NCBI GenBank assembly: GCA_017439965.1
Contig: JAFSID010000032.1
Location: 1 to 37,839 of the forward strand
Length of the DNA: 37,839 nt
Source: Clostridia bacterium
GTDB lineage: Bacteria > Bacillota > Clostridia > Oscillospirales > SIG627
Direction: 5' to 3'
Shown here: positions 9,346 to 17,560 of the stretch, piece after piece
Position numbering within the stretch: position 1 is the first letter of the stretch
Layout of the letters: the number at the start of each line of letters is the position of its first letter
Position numbers and translations under genes: made by a program
The notes under the pieces: generated by a model
Databases searched by the model: none
Told to the model about the DNA's origin: nothing
The model's input: only the letters and a program-made list of their open reading frames with translations

Positions 9346-10185
9346 ATGAAAATACTTGAAAAGGTGCTATGCCGAAAGAAAAACAGTCCCGAGGTAAGAA
9401 GGACGATTGAAGAGTTTTACAAGGCGTTGAATTTTCCGAGCGTTCACGACAAGGAATTTTACAAGGCGCTTGACGAGGTAAGGATATCACCGAAAACCAA
9501 CGTCAAAAGCTACGACGTTGACTCAACCGACGGAAGACGGAACCTGCTATCCTTTTTGTATATGTGCAAGGCACTTCGTGAAAGGTATGCCGAAAGGGGT
9601 ATTCCCGAGGAAATCCTATACAAGACGCTCAGTGACCTTGTAATATGGACTAACACCTGGACCGACCTCAAGGGCGGTCTTTATCTCGGCGAGCTTTGGT
9701 GGTTATCACTTCACCTCGATATGCAGCTTTTCCGCTTGGGCAGACTTCAATTCGGCTTTGGAAAATGTCTTTACGACCTTCCTCAGTACAAGCTCAAAAA
9801 GGATGACCCCGTAATCGACGTACACATTCCCGAGGGCGAGCCGTTGACTCCCGAGGAATGTGACAAATCCTTTGCCCAGGCAAGAGAGTTTTTCAAGAAG
9901 TATTTTCCCGAATTCAAGTACGAGTATTTTACCTGTCATTCCTGGCTTCTTGATGACACTCTCGACGAGCTTCTTCCCGAGACGAGCAACGTCATAAAAT
10001 TCAAGGCAAGGTTTGACAGAGTACACAGCGAAAAGGAAAATATGCTTCTCCGCTACATCTTCAAATGGAACGTCAACGAAACGAATTTAAGACACGCATA
10101 TCCGATATCCGACTTTGCAGCCGAGGTCAAAAGGCGTGTTTTATCAGGCAAGGATTTCAACATAACCTACGGTATTCTCAAATAA
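9346..10185 (+). CDS. Acyltransferase-domain protein (NAT_N/GNAT_C type)
   Basis: 279 residues. The middle and C-terminal parts (LGELWWLSLHLDMQLFRLGR, then DVHIPEGEPLTPEECDKSF and YFTCHSWLLDD) match the GNAT-like C-terminal domain (PF18164) of predicted acyltransferases. The first 100 residues resemble their helical N-terminal domain. The family's reaction is not established; CoA-dependent acyl transfer is assumed from fold similarity. The gene is monocistronic between its own promoter and a bidirectional terminator. The HSWLL segment near residue 204 is a strongly conserved spot in such proteins. Confidence 0.75.
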   Translation: MKILEKVLCRKKNSPEVRRTIEEFYKALNFPSVHDKEFYKALDEVRISPKTNVKSYDVDSTDGRRNLLSFLYMCKALRERYAERGIPEEILYKTLSDLVIWTNTWTDLKGGLYLGELWWLSLHLDMQLFRLGRLQFGFGKCLYDLPQYKLKKDDPVIDVHIPEGEPLTPEECDKSFAQAREFFKKYFPEFKYEYFTCHSWLLDDTLDELLPETSNVIKFKARFDRVHSEKENMLLRYIFKWNVNETNLRHAYPISDFAAEVKRRVLSGKDFNITYGILK

Positions 10186-10189
10186 ATTC

Positions 10190-10218
10190 AAAGCCCGAAG
10201 CGGACTGCTTCGGGCTTT
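10190..10218. terminator. Bidirectional terminator between convergent genes
   Basis: AAAGCCCGAAGC (10190-10201) pairs with GCTTCGGGCTTT (10207-10218) around a 5-base loop, with A- and T-rich flanks. It serves the acyltransferase (plus) and the aldolase (minus). Confidence 0.85.
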
Positions 10219-10222
10219 AAGC

Positions 10223-10867
10223 TTATAGCTGTTCGGTATATTTCAGCGCAAGACGTGTAACCGCGTCAAAGTCGCCGTCGGCAACAGCCGTCTTATTGAC
10301 GATGCCGGTAGCAACTCCGAAGCCACAAGCACCTGCGTTCATATAATCCTTCATATTATTCTCGTCAATTCCTCCTACCGCAAGGAGTCTTATATGCGAA
10401 AGGGGTGCCTTCAGTGCCTTAATATACGACGGTCCCATAAAATTGACGGGAAAGACCTTAACGAAATCGGCGCCGTAGCGATGCGCGGTCTCAACCTCGG
10501 TAGGCGTAAGCGCCCCGGGAATCGACACAAGACCAAGCTCAACCGTTTTTTTAATAACGCTCTCGCAGGTATCGGGAGAGATGATAAAGCGACCTCCCGC
10601 CTTAGCCGTCAGCTCGACCTGCTTTTCGCTAAGTACAGTACCCGCGCCTACCGACATACGCCCCTCAAAGTGTTTTGAGAGCATCTCGATATACGATGCG
10701 GTCTCCTCGTCGGACACCTTGCCCGATGCATCGTAGGTACACTCGATAAGCCTGATACCTCCCTTATACATTGCCTCCGCAAGAGGTATAAGCTTATCTT
10801 TCGCAACCCCTCTTACTATAACGATTATTTTATTTTCTTCAATTTTGCAAATTGTATTTTCTCTCAT
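10223..10867 (-). CDS. eda: KDPG/KHG aldolase (2-dehydro-3-deoxy-phosphogluconate aldolase)
   Basis: 214 residues from ATG at 10867, a class I aldolase TIM barrel. The Schiff-base lysine is K137 in DFVKVFP, with VRG (18-20), E42 in IECTYD, SVGAGTV (72-78) and SPDT (97-100) at the expected spots. It splits 2-keto-3-deoxy-6-phosphogluconate (or 4-hydroxy-2-oxoglutarate) to pyruvate plus an aldehyde. The start overlaps the stop of the upstream dehydrogenase (TAATG), with GGGGGA as ribosome site; a GTG 15 bases upstream is possible but would lie on that site. The overlap suggests translational coupling and a shared pathway for a sugar acid. Confidence 0.92.
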   Translation of the reverse strand: MRENTICKIEENKIIVIVRGVAKDKLIPLAEAMYKGGIRLIECTYDASGKVSDEETASYIEMLSKHFEGRMSVGAGTVLSEKQVELTAKAGGRFIISPDTCESVIKKTVELGLVSIPGALTPTEVETAHRYGADFVKVFPVNFMGPSYIKALKAPLSHIRLLAVGGIDENNMKDYMNAGACGFGVATGIVNKTAVADGDFDAVTRLALKYTEQL

Positions 10868-11958
10868 TATTCTATCCCCCACAAGTATTCAAGACTCTTT
10901 TTAAAGTGAGCGCGTTCCTCGGGATCATTCCCGTCAACAGCACTGCTTTGGCAAATTCTGTCATAATAAAGCCTGAAGGCTTCATCGTTTCTTTTAACTC
11001 CCATACTCTCAACGCTTGAGGGCATATTATACCTTTCCATAAGCGAGAGAATAAAGTCGTTATCCTTTTCCTGTCCGTTGAAATGATTCTGCATAAGCAG
11101 ACCGACGCCGACGATTTCTCCGTGAAGATAGGGCTTTGTCTCGGACGGGAACAAAAATCGGGTCGAGTCGTAAAACTTATGTGCAATTGCCGTCTGGTTG
11201 GAGCCTCTGGCAATACCGCTTATAACTCCCGTTACGGCAATGGATGCGAAGATTGCACGCTCGTAAGCCTCGCTTACCTCTCCCCTCTCAATATCCTCAA
11301 GGCATTGAGGCATAAGACCCGTCAGTATTTCAAAGGTACGGCTTGCCATAAGATAAGCATAGTCAAGACCGAGAGGATACTCCTCGTCGTCCGTTGAATA
11401 GCGTTGACGAAGCTCAATATACTTGGCAATAGCGTCAAAGACGCCCGCAAGAAAGAGACGGGGTGGCTGAGTGGAAATTATCTCGGTATCGGCAAGCACG
11501 GAATCCACCTCGGTTTTGAAATGAGCCGTGCCGACGTTTTTGCCCTCAGCGGTATAGCAAACGCTCAAGGGCGTATAGCAGGCACAGGTTGCACTCGAGG
11601 TAGGTATATTGATAACGGGCAGGTATCCCGTTTTTGCTGTAAGCTTTGCAAGGTCACAGATTACTCCTCCGCCGACACCGACGATGGAGTTATAGCCTTT
11701 TTCTTTACAAAGCTCAACGAAGCGCTCTGCATCCTCCTTGGTGCAGGTTCCCGTATGAGTGATAATTTCATATTTATTGCAGTTTGCTTCAAGTATTGGC
11801 GTCAAGAAGTCAAGTGTTTTTGACAGAGCCGTTTTACCGCCGATAACGAGCGGTGACGAGCCAAGTCTCAAAAGCTCCTCTCCGAGTCTTGAGATTGCAC
11901 CTTTTCCTTGTATATACCTTCCACATCCTATGCGGAAGGACTCTTCTCTGATTGGCAT
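10867..11958 (-). CDS. Iron-containing alcohol dehydrogenase (glycerol-dehydrogenase-like)
   Basis: 363 residues of the Fe-ADH/GldA-like superfamily. The nucleotide loop GVGGGVICD (about residues 96-104), the INIPTSSAT stretch (about 115-124), and metal ligands in GVFDAIAKY, AIAHKFYD and YLHGEIVG are all present. It oxidises or reduces a polyol, sugar alcohol or phospho-sugar with NAD(P). The exact substrate is unknown; glycerol-1-phosphate-dehydrogenase-like enzymes and cyclitol enzymes share the fold. It is co-transcribed with the KDPG aldolase, so it probably feeds that pathway. It is divergent from the AraC regulator at 12064, which is its likely controller. Confidence 0.87.
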   Translation of the reverse strand: MPIREESFRIGCGRYIQGKGAISRLGEELLRLGSSPLVIGGKTALSKTLDFLTPILEANCNKYEIITHTGTCTKEDAERFVELCKEKGYNSIVGVGGGVICDLAKLTAKTGYLPVINIPTSSATCACYTPLSVCYTAEGKNVGTAHFKTEVDSVLADTEIISTQPPRLFLAGVFDAIAKYIELRQRYSTDDEEYPLGLDYAYLMASRTFEILTGLMPQCLEDIERGEVSEAYERAIFASIAVTGVISGIARGSNQTAIAHKFYDSTRFLFPSETKPYLHGEIVGVGLLMQNHFNGQEKDNDFILSLMERYNMPSSVESMGVKRNDEAFRLYYDRICQSSAVDGNDPEERAHFKKSLEYLWGIE

Positions 11959-11977
11959 AACATACTCTCCTTAACGA

Positions 11978-12006
11978 TTGACATATTATAATATTAATGC
12001 TATAAT
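11978..12006 (+). promoter_or_regulatory. Promoter of the AraC gene at 12064, overlapping the divergent one
   Basis: TTGACA (11978-11983), 17-bp spacer, TATAAT (12001-12006) is a perfect consensus. On the minus strand, TTTACA (12019-12014) with TAATAT (11996-11991) at 17 bp, or TATAAT at 11990-11985, could serve the dehydrogenase. The two promoters would compete or share one activator site. Confidence 0.8.
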
Positions 12007-12063
12007 GACGATATGTAAATATGATTAATTGACTAAAATTTCAGATTTATTGCGGAGAGTAAT

Positions 12064-12879
12064 ATGATTTTCAACGCTTATCAGAATTCAACCGACGGTC
12101 TTTTCGGAGTATCAACGGTCAGTGCGGGACACATATTCGCACATCAGGGAAGAACGATTTCAAGACCTACGGGCAGAAAGGATTGGCTACTCTTTTACGT
12201 TGCAAAGGGTAGTGAGCTTTTCACCTTTAATTCAAAAGTAAGAGCAAGCGCAGGGTCATTCGTTATTTATCGTCCCGATGAAAAGCAAATGCATATTCAC
12301 GACGAGGATATAAACGGAGAATTTTTCTACGTTCATTTTACCGCGCCCAACGGCTTTTCACCGCTTTCCTTTGAGACCTCACGGGTATACAATACCGAGC
12401 CGTCGTCGGAAATACGAGAGCTTTTCGAGGAGGTCATAAACGAGCTTCACCTTAAAAGAGCATCCTACGAAAAGCTATGCGTTTCAAAGCTTTTCTGCAT
12501 ACTCTCCCTTCTTGAGCGCGAAAGCTCCAAAAAAAACGAGCTGGAAAAGAAATACACCGACAAGATATCCTTCGTATTACACAAGATGAACACGGAATAC
12601 GATAAAAACGAAAGCCTTGACGGATACGCAGCCCTCTGCAATATGAGTAAATTTCACTTCTTAAGAGTGTTCAAGGATATCACGGGACAATCACCGCTTG
12701 AATACCGCAACGGTATAAGGCTTGAGCACGCAAGACAGCTTCTTGAAAGCACTAACGCATCGGTCTCAGAGATTTCCGAAAGGCTTGGATACAGCTCGCA
12801 GAATTATTTTTGTGACGCCTTCAAGCGACACTTTAAATTTACTCCATCTCAATACAGAAAGCAAAAAAATAACGGATAG
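12064..12879 (+). CDS. AraC-family transcriptional regulator
   Basis: 271 residues. The N-terminal part (about 1-150) has the cupin-like sensor pattern of sugar-responsive AraC proteins (FVIYRPDEKQMHIHDED). The C-terminal part (about 170-270) holds two helix-turn-helix units, the second with RLGYSSQNYFCDAFKRHF followed by FTPSQYR. GGAGAG precedes the ATG. It is divergent from the Fe-ADH/KDPG-aldolase operon with overlapping promoters, so that operon is its likely target. Confidence 0.93.
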   Translation: MIFNAYQNSTDGLFGVSTVSAGHIFAHQGRTISRPTGRKDWLLFYVAKGSELFTFNSKVRASAGSFVIYRPDEKQMHIHDEDINGEFFYVHFTAPNGFSPLSFETSRVYNTEPSSEIRELFEEVINELHLKRASYEKLCVSKLFCILSLLERESSKKNELEKKYTDKISFVLHKMNTEYDKNESLDGYAALCNMSKFHFLRVFKDITGQSPLEYRNGIRLEHARQLLESTNASVSEISERLGYSSQNYFCDAFKRHFKFTPSQYRKQKNNG

Positions 12880-12902
12880 CTTTTACGCTATCCGTGTTTT
12901 TT
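12872..12902 (+). terminator. Intrinsic terminator of the AraC gene
   Basis: ACGGATAGC (12872-12880) pairs with GCTATCCGT (12887-12895), followed by G and six T. The TAG stop lies in the stem. The opposite strand is A-rich upstream, so it may also serve the convergent SGNH gene. Confidence 0.85.
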
Positions 12903-13458
12903 AAAGGGTATTTGCGACCTCACGTATTATCCTTACCGTCTGCTCTGTGCAAAGGTCAATTGCAAGCTCACCAAGGTGAAGTCCATCCTCGCACATACAC
13001 TCGTTGCGATGAGGATATACGACAGAGTAAAGGTCGTTGATAATTATCCCCTTCTCCTGAAGCACGGGTACGATAAGAGCATTATATTCCGCAATACGCT
13101 CGTTTGAATGTCCTGCAATAGGCTCTCTTACGGGAGTTGTGGTTGCGAAAATCACCTTTTTGCCGAGCTTTAAGAGTTGATTGGCAATTCTCGTCATATT
13201 CTCAAGATATTCCTCCTTGGAGGTGAACACGCCGTCACCGAGGTCATTGACATCCCATAAGCCATTATTCCAATGAATAATATCGCTGTCCTTCATTCTC
13301 GGCACCCATTCATAAGAAACGTATCTTAACGTATACTTTGAAAATCTTCCGTTGTCGTTAGGCTGCCAGGTTTCAAACTCATTTTTCAACACCTCAGGCA
13401 CCTTTGTTCCGTAGCCTATCATTCTTATAGAGTCACCAATAAGTGTCAATTTTTTCAT
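12901..13458 (-). CDS. SGNH/GDSL-family hydrolase (esterase)
   Basis: 185 residues. Block I is LIGDSIR near the N-terminus (nucleophile serine). HWNNGLWDV (about residues 83-91) stands in for the block III Asn region, and DGLHLGELAID near the C-terminus carries the Asp-x-x-His pair. No signal peptide. SGNH enzymes hydrolyse acyl esters, often acetyl groups on sugars, which fits this neighbourhood; the substrate is inference. I chose ATG 13458 because GGAG lies nine bases upstream; an ATG at 13473 has no ribosome site of its own. Confidence 0.83.
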   Translation of the reverse strand: MKKLTLIGDSIRMIGYGTKVPEVLKNEFETWQPNDNGRFSKYTLRYVSYEWVPRMKDSDIIHWNNGLWDVNDLGDGVFTSKEEYLENMTRIANQLLKLGKKVIFATTTPVREPIAGHSNERIAEYNALIVPVLQEKGIIINDLYSVVYPHRNECMCEDGLHLGELAIDLCTEQTVRIIREVANTL

Positions 13459-13490
13459 ATTGAAAATCTCCATTTGTTTTATTTTTTACA

Positions 13491-13519
13491 ATTATAGCAT
13501 AATATTGACACCAATTCAA
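13491..13519 (-). promoter_or_regulatory. Promoter of the SGNH hydrolase gene
   Basis: Minus strand TTGAAT (13519-13514), 17-bp spacer, TATAAT (13496-13491). Confidence 0.7.
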
Positions 13520-13539
13520 TATTATTTTCACCATTTAAA

Positions 13540-13566
13540 ATAGGCTGCAGAAAACCTGCAGCCTAT
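13540..13566 (-). terminator. Terminator of the Gfo/Idh gene
   Basis: ATAGGCTGCAG (13540-13550) and CTGCAGCCTAT (13556-13566) form a perfect 11-bp stem, followed on the minus strand by TTTTAAA. Confidence 0.85.
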
Positions 13567-13571
13567 TCAAA

Positions 13572-14582
13572 TTACAATATGACCTTCTTTTTGGTTTCCG
13601 CGGACTCAACCTCCGCAAGTGCGATTCTTACAGACTCCTTAACCGAGCGAGGAGAGGTAATTTCCGATTCCACGCCCTCCGTGATACATCTCAGAAACTC
13701 TCTCATTTCAAGAACGTGACTATCCTCGCCTGTAATATCCGGAGTTATTATTTCATCGTCGGTATAAACGGTTATACCGTCACTGCGCATCTTAACGCAA
13801 GCCTTTTCAAAGCAAATCAAGGCACTTGCACTGAACGGTATTTTCTGAGGAAGTGACCAGTCACCGCGTGTAAGAATAACGGCACCGCCGGCCATTTCAT
13901 ACTGACTGAATACACTCTCACGCTTGACCTTCTTCTCGGTCATAACCGAACGTACGGTTTCGGGAATGCCGAAGAGATAGTTTACGAGGTCAACGTCGTG
14001 AATGTGCATATCAATTACGCATCCGCCGCTCAGCTCGGGATCGAGTATCCAGTTGTTCCAGGTCCACATGGGAGTCTGTGAATAACGCTGAAATTCGGCA
14101 CGGTATACCTCGCCGTAAATTCCCGACTCAATATATCCCTTAACCGTCTGAACTGTTTTCTGAAAGCGTGCGCACTGACCTATCATCAGGAATGCGCCCG
14201 ATTTTTCAGAGGCGTCAATCATATTCTGACACTGCTCGAGATTTAAAGCCATAGGCTTTTCGGAAAAGGTATGTACGCCTCTGTCAAGTGCGTATACCGC
14301 AACCTCCTCGTGAAGATAGGTCGGCAGGGCGGTTACGACGAAATCGGGCTTCTCAACGTCAATAAGCTCCTTATAGTCATCGTAGAAATTAACGTTCGTT
14401 ATATCAACGCCCGAAACGTCTGCCGTTCCTAAATTAAGGCTTACACTCTTCTTAAAATTCTCAGCGGTCGTTCCGCATATAGCACAAAGGGAAAGGTCTC
14501 CTCTTTCCTTGTTGATTGCTTCAAGATTGGATAAATGTACGCGTCCAAGTCCGCCGAAGCCGATTATCGCATATCTCAACAT
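13572..14582 (-). CDS. Gfo/Idh/MocA-family NAD(P)-dependent oxidoreductase
   Basis: 336 residues from ATG 14582, chosen because AAGGAGG lies upstream; the frame is open further but without a ribosome site. The N-terminal Rossmann fold starts RYAIIGFGGLGRVH. The catalytic EKPMALN motif (about residue 100) and the GGCVIDMHIHDVDLVNYL segment (about 180-197) of sugar or inositol dehydrogenases are intact. It should oxidise or reduce a sugar, polyol or their derivatives. The substrate cannot be told from sequence. Own promoter and terminator, so monocistronic. Confidence 0.88.
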   Translation of the reverse strand: MLRYAIIGFGGLGRVHLSNLEAINKERGDLSLCAICGTTAENFKKSVSLNLGTADVSGVDITNVNFYDDYKELIDVEKPDFVVTALPTYLHEEVAVYALDRGVHTFSEKPMALNLEQCQNMIDASEKSGAFLMIGQCARFQKTVQTVKGYIESGIYGEVYRAEFQRYSQTPMWTWNNWILDPELSGGCVIDMHIHDVDLVNYLFGIPETVRSVMTEKKVKRESVFSQYEMAGGAVILTRGDWSLPQKIPFSASALICFEKACVKMRSDGITVYTDDEIITPDITGEDSHVLEMREFLRCITEGVESEITSPRSVKESVRIALAEVESAETKKKVIL

Positions 14583-14622
14583 AGGCAAATTCCTCCTTAA
14601 GTATATCATAAATCTTGTATAT

Positions 14623-14651
14623 ATGATACTATTTTTTAAGCCCGAGGTCAA
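14623..14651 (-). promoter_or_regulatory. Promoter of the Gfo/Idh gene at 13572
   Basis: Minus strand TTGACC (14651-14646), 17-bp spacer, TATCAT (14628-14623), about 40 bp before the ATG. Confidence 0.65.
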
Positions 14652-14787
14652 GATTATTCCAAAATTGAGCAATATTGTGTTAATGAAAAAATCACGTTTT
14701 ATAACGAATCGTCTATTTAAAGGGATATTTTCACCTTTGTTGAAAAAAGTTTTATTTTTGTTTTTACAATTATTCCACCGAGTGAAA

Positions 14788-14813
14788 AAAGGAGAGGCTC
14801 CCGCCTCTCCTTT
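14788..14813 (-). terminator. Terminator of the HAD phosphatase gene
   Basis: AAAGGAGAGGC (14788-14798) and GCCTCTCCTTT (14803-14813) form an 11-bp stem with a 4-base loop. The minus strand continues with further T residues. It lies 4 bp past the stop. Confidence 0.88.
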
Positions 14814-14816
14814 AAA

Positions 14817-15461
14817 TCAGATATTCAAAAGCTCTGAAAAATCATAGATATAATGGTCGGAAACGGATTTTATTTCCTCCACGTAATCACGTGACGATTC
14901 GTCAAAAACTCCGCAGACCCTCATACCCGCCGTTTTAGCCGTTTTGTCGGCGTTGTAGTTATCGTCAAGGAAGAGCACGTTCTCACCCCTCTCCCCCATT
15001 CTTTCAGCGGCTCTGACGTAAATGTCGGGGTCAGCCTTGGTGGTCGCAAAATCATCACACGACCATACGTTGTCAAAAATATCAAAAATGCCAAGTCTCT
15101 TGAGACACGGGTCAAGTACCGAGTGAGGACTTGCAGTCAGCACGTTGAGGCTTGCTCCCGACTCCTTAAGGGTCTTGAGCACCTTGATAACGTTGTTTTT
15201 TGCAGGGATTCTGTAAGCGTATTCATCAAACGCATACTCGTTCATTTTGGCTATAAGCTCAGTCTCGGTTGACGGAAGCTTTAATTCGTTAACGTAATAC
15301 CTTGCCGTACCCGCATATCCGAGAGGGGTAATTATTTTGACGATATCCTTCTCATATTTTATATTGTTCTCGTCAAGTATTCTCAGCATTACAGAAACGA
15401 ATGCAGGCATTGAATCAACGAGCGTTCCGTCAAAGTCAAATAAGTACGTATTGTATTTCAT
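14817..15461 (-). CDS. HAD-superfamily hydrolase (phosphoglycolate-phosphatase/beta-PGM-like)
   Basis: 214 residues. Motif I is FDFDGTLVDSM at the N-terminus (nucleophile and acid aspartates), motif II is NVLTASPHS (about 109-117), the lysine is in TTKADPDIY (about 146-154), and motif III is NVLFLDDNYNADKTA (about 166-180). The helical cap between motifs I and II marks subfamily I. It likely dephosphorylates a sugar phosphate or similar small molecule. I start at ATG 15461 behind GGAGG; a GTG at 15485 is in frame but lies within the hairpin of the leader. The promoter and leader are shared with the region before the AKR gene. Confidence 0.88.
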   Translation of the reverse strand: MKYNTYLFDFDGTLVDSMPAFVSVMLRILDENNIKYEKDIVKIITPLGYAGTARYYVNELKLPSTETELIAKMNEYAFDEYAYRIPAKNNVIKVLKTLKESGASLNVLTASPHSVLDPCLKRLGIFDIFDNVWSCDDFATTKADPDIYVRAAERMGERGENVLFLDDNYNADKTAKTAGMRVCGVFDESSRDYVEEIKSVSDHYIYDFSELLNI

Positions 15462-15486
15462 ATTTCCTCCAAGCTTGTATACCACA

Positions 15487-15554
15487 GCTTACCGCTCCAA
15501 TGAGATTTTTGTACAAGCCATTATACACCATACCTCAAAATTTTGCAATACATA
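15487..15554 (-). repeat. Promoter/leader module shared with 19006-19097
   Basis: The 35 bp at 15520-15554 are identical to 19063-19097 and contain a full promoter: TTGCAA (15548-15543), 17 bp, TATAAT (15525-15520). Downstream the 17-base core TCATTGGAGCGGTAAGC (15503-15487) recurs with one change at 19022-19006. In this copy the leader also has GCTTGTA (15518-15512) facing TACAAGC (15479-15473), a 7-bp hairpin ending just before the ribosome site of the HAD gene. Confidence 0.8.
15520..15548 (-). promoter_or_regulatory. Promoter of the HAD phosphatase gene
   Basis: TTGCAA, 17-bp spacer, TATAAT on the minus strand. Expected start near 15513, giving a leader of about 52 nt before the ATG. Confidence 0.8.
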
Positions 15555-15565
15555 ATCATTTATTG

Positions 15566-15594
15566 TTTACAAGCCTCGAAAAAAGTGTTATAAT
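15566..15594 (+). promoter_or_regulatory. Promoter of the FAD-dependent oxidoreductase gene
   Basis: TTTACA (15566-15571), 17-bp spacer, TATAAT (15589-15594), then GGAGG and ATG at 15623. It is back to back with the HAD promoter. Confidence 0.8.
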
Positions 15595-15622
15595 TGCTAC
15601 AATAACGATGTCGGAGGAAGCT

Positions 15623-16870
15623 ATGAAAAGAGAAAAGATAAGGCGTGAGCACTACGAATTTGCCGTAATCGGCGGTGGAATGTCGGGTCTGTGCGCCGCT
15701 ATATCGGCGGCAAGACACGGGGTCAAGACCGTACTCATACACAACCGTCCCGTGCTTGGAGGAAATGCTTCAAGCGAGATAAGAATGCACATATGCGGAG
15801 CCGACGAAAACGGACACAAGCCCAATCTTACGGAGGGTGGTATTCTTCACGAAATTCTTTTGAAGAACAAAAGCCGAAACGACCATTTCAGCTACGCTCT
15901 GTGGGACCTGACCTTATACGAAACGGTTAAGGCTGAAGAAAACCTCACCGTTTACTTTAATACCTCTATGACCGATTGTACCGTCGAGGAGAATAAAATC
16001 GTTTCGGTATCCTGCTATCAATCAACTACCGAGTTTAAAATTGAGATTACGGCAGACGTATTTGCCGACTGTACGGGCAACGCTACTCTTGGATATTTTG
16101 CAGGCGCTGAGTACCGTGAAGGAAGTGAGCCTTATTCGGAATTTCAGGAAAAGCACGCTCCTCAGGTCGCAAACAGCGATAGAATGGGTAATACAATTCT
16201 GTTCAAGGCGCTTGACAAGGGTAAGCCCGTCCCCTTTACACCTCCCGCGTTTGCCAAGAAGCTGACCGAGGATCAGCTCAAATACAGATTACATTCAAAA
16301 TATCACACGGTTGACGCCTCCTCGGCATCCGACCCCGAGGCATTCACACGCGCCTCAACGGGTAGCAACACCTCGGTTGATTACGGCTACTGGTGGATAG
16401 AGCTTATGGGTGAGGGTGAGGATTTCGTCGGACAGTACGAAAGCGTAAAGGACGAGCTTCTGACCTACGTTTACGGAATGTGGGATCACCTTAAGAACGG
16501 CGGTGAACACGGCGCTGAGAATTTTGAGCTTGAATGGGTCGGTATGCTACCGGGTATGAGAGAAAGCCGTCGTCTCGTCGGTGACTATCTGCTCAACGAA
16601 AACGATGTTTTTGAAAACCGTATTTTTGAGGATGCGGTAGCCTACGGCGGATGGCCCGTTGACGTTCATTGTGCAAACGGAATTCTGGACTTCCACATTT
16701 TGCCGAGTGAGGTATACGCCTTTAAGGGTGCGTACACTATCCCGTGGAGATGCTACTATTCAAGGAATATCAAAAATCTTTTAATGGCAGGCAGAAACAT
16801 CAGCACCTCAAGACTTGCGCTCGGCAGCACCAGAATTAGGGCACCTGCTCTGTCGGAGGTCAGGCAATAG
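15623..16870 (+). CDS. FAD-dependent oxidoreductase, N-terminal part of a frameshifted gene
   Basis: The dinucleotide-binding motif VIGGGMSGLCAA (residues 15-26), then GGNASSEIRMH and FADCTGNATLGYFAG, identify the FAD_oxidored family (PF12831). ATG 15623 is chosen because GGAGG lies five bases upstream. The frame is intact to ALGSTRI (about codon 405). One base is then missing between 16838 and 16839: inserting a single T restores STRI-MGTCSVGGQAIGTAV and joins the next frame (16888-17469). As written the protein ends in 11 foreign residues and a TAG at 16868-16870. The intact product would be about 615 residues. This is either a real inactivating deletion or a sequence error. The substrate is unknown. 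Confidence 0.85.
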   Translation: MKREKIRREHYEFAVIGGGMSGLCAAISAARHGVKTVLIHNRPVLGGNASSEIRMHICGADENGHKPNLTEGGILHEILLKNKSRNDHFSYALWDLTLYETVKAEENLTVYFNTSMTDCTVEENKIVSVSCYQSTTEFKIEITADVFADCTGNATLGYFAGAEYREGSEPYSEFQEKHAPQVANSDRMGNTILFKALDKGKPVPFTPPAFAKKLTEDQLKYRLHSKYHTVDASSASDPEAFTRASTGSNTSVDYGYWWIELMGEGEDFVGQYESVKDELLTYVYGMWDHLKNGGEHGAENFELEWVGMLPGMRESRRLVGDYLLNENDVFENRIFEDAVAYGGWPVDVHCANGILDFHILPSEVYAFKGAYTIPWRCYYSRNIKNLLMAGRNISTSRLALGSTRIRAPALSEVRQ

Positions 16871-16887
16871 GCACGGCTGTATCTCTT

Positions 16888-17469
16888 ATGAAAAAGTACG
16901 GATGCCTTCCCCGTGACCTTCAGCCTCATATAAAGGAATTACAGCAGCTTCTCTTGAAGGACGACTGCTTTATACCGAGCATTTTAAATACGGATGAAGG
17001 CGACCTTGCAAAAGCCTCCAAAATTACCGCCTCCTCCTTCAAGACGGGATATGCGCCCGAGAGCCTTATAAACGGTGTAAGCCGTCCGACAGACGACGGA
17101 GAAAACGCTTGGTATTCAGACGGGATATCGGTAAGCGGCGAATGGCTGTGCTTCGACTTGAAGGAAAAGAAAGCAGTCAGCGAGGTTCAGCTCACCTTTG
17201 ATTCGGGCTTTGCTTATCCCATAAAAATCACTATGTCGGACAACCGCAAAAAAATGCAGAGAATAGGCGTACCGCCCGAGCTTGTGAGCGACTTTACCGT
17301 CGAGCTTATTTCGGATGGCAAAACAGTGCTGACTCAAAGCGTTAACGGCAATATTCAGCGTATGTGCAGAGCACGTCTTACGCCTACCGAATGTGACAGA
17401 ATAAAAATCACGTTCAAGTCCACTCACGGCTGTGATGAGATAAGAGTATTCGAGGTACGAATCGGATAA
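16888..17469 (+). CDS. C-terminal part of the frameshifted FAD oxidoreductase, with discoidin-like tail
   Basis: This is the continuation of the gene starting at 15623, one frame over; its own codons are in frame from about 16839, where it reads GTCSVGGQAIGTAVSLM. MKKYGCLPRD...HIKELQQLLLKDDCFIP closes the FAD domain. The last 140 residues (ITASSFKTGYAPESLINGVSR ... WLCFDLKEKKAVSEVQL) resemble an F5/8 type C (discoidin-like) beta-sandwich, often carbohydrate-binding. ATG 16888 has no good ribosome site, so independent translation is doubtful. A strong terminator follows 12 bp after the stop. Confidence 0.8.
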   Translation: MKKYGCLPRDLQPHIKELQQLLLKDDCFIPSILNTDEGDLAKASKITASSFKTGYAPESLINGVSRPTDDGENAWYSDGISVSGEWLCFDLKEKKAVSEVQLTFDSGFAYPIKITMSDNRKKMQRIGVPPELVSDFTVELISDGKTVLTQSVNGNIQRMCRARLTPTECDRIKITFKSTHGCDEIRVFEVRIG

Positions 17470-17480
17470 CCGCAAAATAA

Positions 17481-17525
17481 TATGCACCCCAAAAGCAACA
17501 GTTTCAGGGGTGCATACCTTTTTAT
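17481..17525 (+). terminator. Terminator of the FAD oxidoreductase gene
   Basis: TATGCACCCC (17481-17490) pairs with GGGGTGCATA (17507-17516), followed by CCTTTTTAT. Confidence 0.88.
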
Positions 17526-17560
17526 ATGACCTTATCTGCTTTCCGATTCATTTACGAATA

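Noticed and set aside
10867..10882. GTG at 10882 as start of the KDPG aldolase
   Set aside because: It overlaps the GGGGGA ribosome site that is well placed for ATG 10867, which overlaps the upstream stop as TAATG.
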